From Rosettibacter firmus (GTDB taxonomy: Bacteria > Bacteroidota > Ignavibacteria > Ignavibacteriales > Melioribacteraceae), in the NCBI RefSeq assembly GCF_036860695.1, contig NZ_JAYKGJ010000001.1, positions 558,001 to 622,000 of the forward strand: a stretch of DNA of 64,000 bases. The letters are read 5' to 3'. The position numbers and the translations under genes were made by a program. Below are positions 63,390-64,000 of this stretch, piece after piece (position 1 is the first letter of the stretch; each line of letters starts with the position of its first letter). The notes below the pieces were generated by a model. It was given only the letters and a program-made list of their open reading frames with translations, did no database searches and was not told the DNA's origin.

Positions 63390-64000
63390 TTAAAAAATAA
63401 ACCACAATCTAGTTACAATAAAACAAACCAGAATTCCCAGCATTATTGGTAGAAATGTTGAAATCAATGTCCATTTCCAGCTATTTGTTTCTTTATAAAT
63501 TGTAAATATTGTTGTAGAACATGGATTATGAAGCAAACTAAATAACATTAAATTAATTCCTGTTAGTGTTGTCCATCCTCCTGTTTTCAAAAGCACTGCA
63601 ACATCTGAGATATTCTCCATTTCAAACATCACTCCAGTTCCCGCTCCCACTCCAGTAATTTTAGTTGTCAACACTGTTAACATTAATATTGTAGGTATTA
63701 CAATTTCATTAGCTGGTATAGCTATTACATATGCAAGAATAATGACTCCATTTAATCCAATAATCATTGCAGCAGGATCAACAAACTTAATAAAGTGTTC
63801 TGCCATACTAACATTATTTATATTAATATTTGCAACAAGCCAGATTACAGCACCAGCAGGTAAAGCAAAAACAACTGCACGCCATAAAACAAAAATTGTT
63901 CTATCAATAAGTGAAGTATATAGAATCTGCAATATCTTTGGTGGGCGATAAGGTGGTAATTCAAGACTAAATGCTGATACTTCCCCCTTTAATACTGTAT
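63390..64000 (-). CDS. feoB: Ferrous iron transporter FeoB, C-terminal part (5' end outside window)
   Basis: The frame is open from the window edge to a TAA at 63390, so only the C-terminal ~202 residues are present. The segment [15 protein letters not shown] just inside the edge is the FeoB signature that precedes the second Gate domain, and the following membrane helices include [11 protein letters not shown] and the ending [20 protein letters not shown] typical of the FeoB C-terminus. FeoB imports Fe2+ across the inner membrane; the N-terminal G domain would lie beyond the window. It converges on ppk1. Confidence 0.9.
   Translation of the reverse strand, partial: TVLKGEVSAFSLELPPYRPPKILQILYTSLIDRTIFVLWRAVVFALPAGAVIWLVANININNVSMAEHFIKFVDPAAMIIGLNGVIILAYVIAIPANEIVIPTILMLTVLTTKITGVGAGTGVMFEMENISDVAVLLKTGGWTTLTGINLMLFSLLHNPCSTTIFTIYKETNSWKWTLISTFLPIMLGILVCFIVTRLWFIF

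Overview
This window is AT-rich chromosomal DNA, probably from a member of the Ignavibacteria (Melioribacteraceae-like, Bacteroidota/Chlorobi group). The evidence is the C-terminal sorting domain on several exported proteins (NYPNPFNP... ending KKMILLR/K), the fused LpxC-FabZ protein, split heptose genes (rfaE1/rfaE2), tandem OmpH/Skp genes and secreted glycanases without a SusC/SusD pair. I see no mobile element, CRISPR array, tRNA or rRNA.

Region 1 (1-21453, almost all on the minus strand) is a hemicellulose locus, most likely for (4-O-methyl)glucuronoxylan. It encodes a LacI-type regulator, a GPH-family sugar symporter, a GH8 reducing-end xylosidase-like enzyme, a GH115 alpha-glucuronidase, a GH43 xylosidase/arabinofuranosidase, a GH29 fucosidase and mannonate dehydratase (UxuA). 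It also encodes several exported proteins, some with the sorting domain: a BNR-repeat protein, an SMP-30/gluconolactonase-like protein, a lectin-like protein, and a GH65-like protein cut by the window edge. In the middle sits a four-gene corrinoid methyltransferase set: a B12-binding protein, a homocysteine methyltransferase, a B12 reactivation domain and a URO-D-type methyltransferase. I propose that this set removes the methyl group carried by methylated sugars such as 4-O-methylglucuronate and passes it to homocysteine. A promoter with an overlapping LacI-type operator is visible in front of the symporter, and a similar operator precedes the lacI gene.

Region 2 (21454-42509, plus strand) is an envelope-biogenesis run: uppS, bamA, two ompH/skp genes, lpxD, lpxC-fabZ, lpxA, a lipoate ligase/octanoyltransferase, a propeller protein, rfaE1, rfaE2, tamB, rnr, and a large metalloprotease/PD40/outer-membrane-barrel fusion. 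Genes overlap or nearly touch along most of it.

Region 3 (42559-50845) holds translation and secretion genes: an FmdB-like zinc ribbon on the minus strand, a lipoprotein, prs, rplY, pth, rpsF-ssb-rpsR-rplI, and secD-secF, with clear terminators after rplI and secF.

Region 4 (50844-57744) is a partner-switching signalling block: two SpoIIE-type phosphatases, an RsbW-like kinase, two STAS proteins, an ECF sigma factor and a membrane-anchored protein of unknown function next to it. Region 5 (57812-64000) has purA, a histidine kinase, a probable new small RNA with four CCCTC motifs and its own promoter and terminator (about 60469-60581), a dCMP deaminase, ppk1 and the 3' part of feoB.

The two observations I rate highest are the corrinoid methyltransferase set inside a glucuronoxylan locus and the C-rich small RNA.
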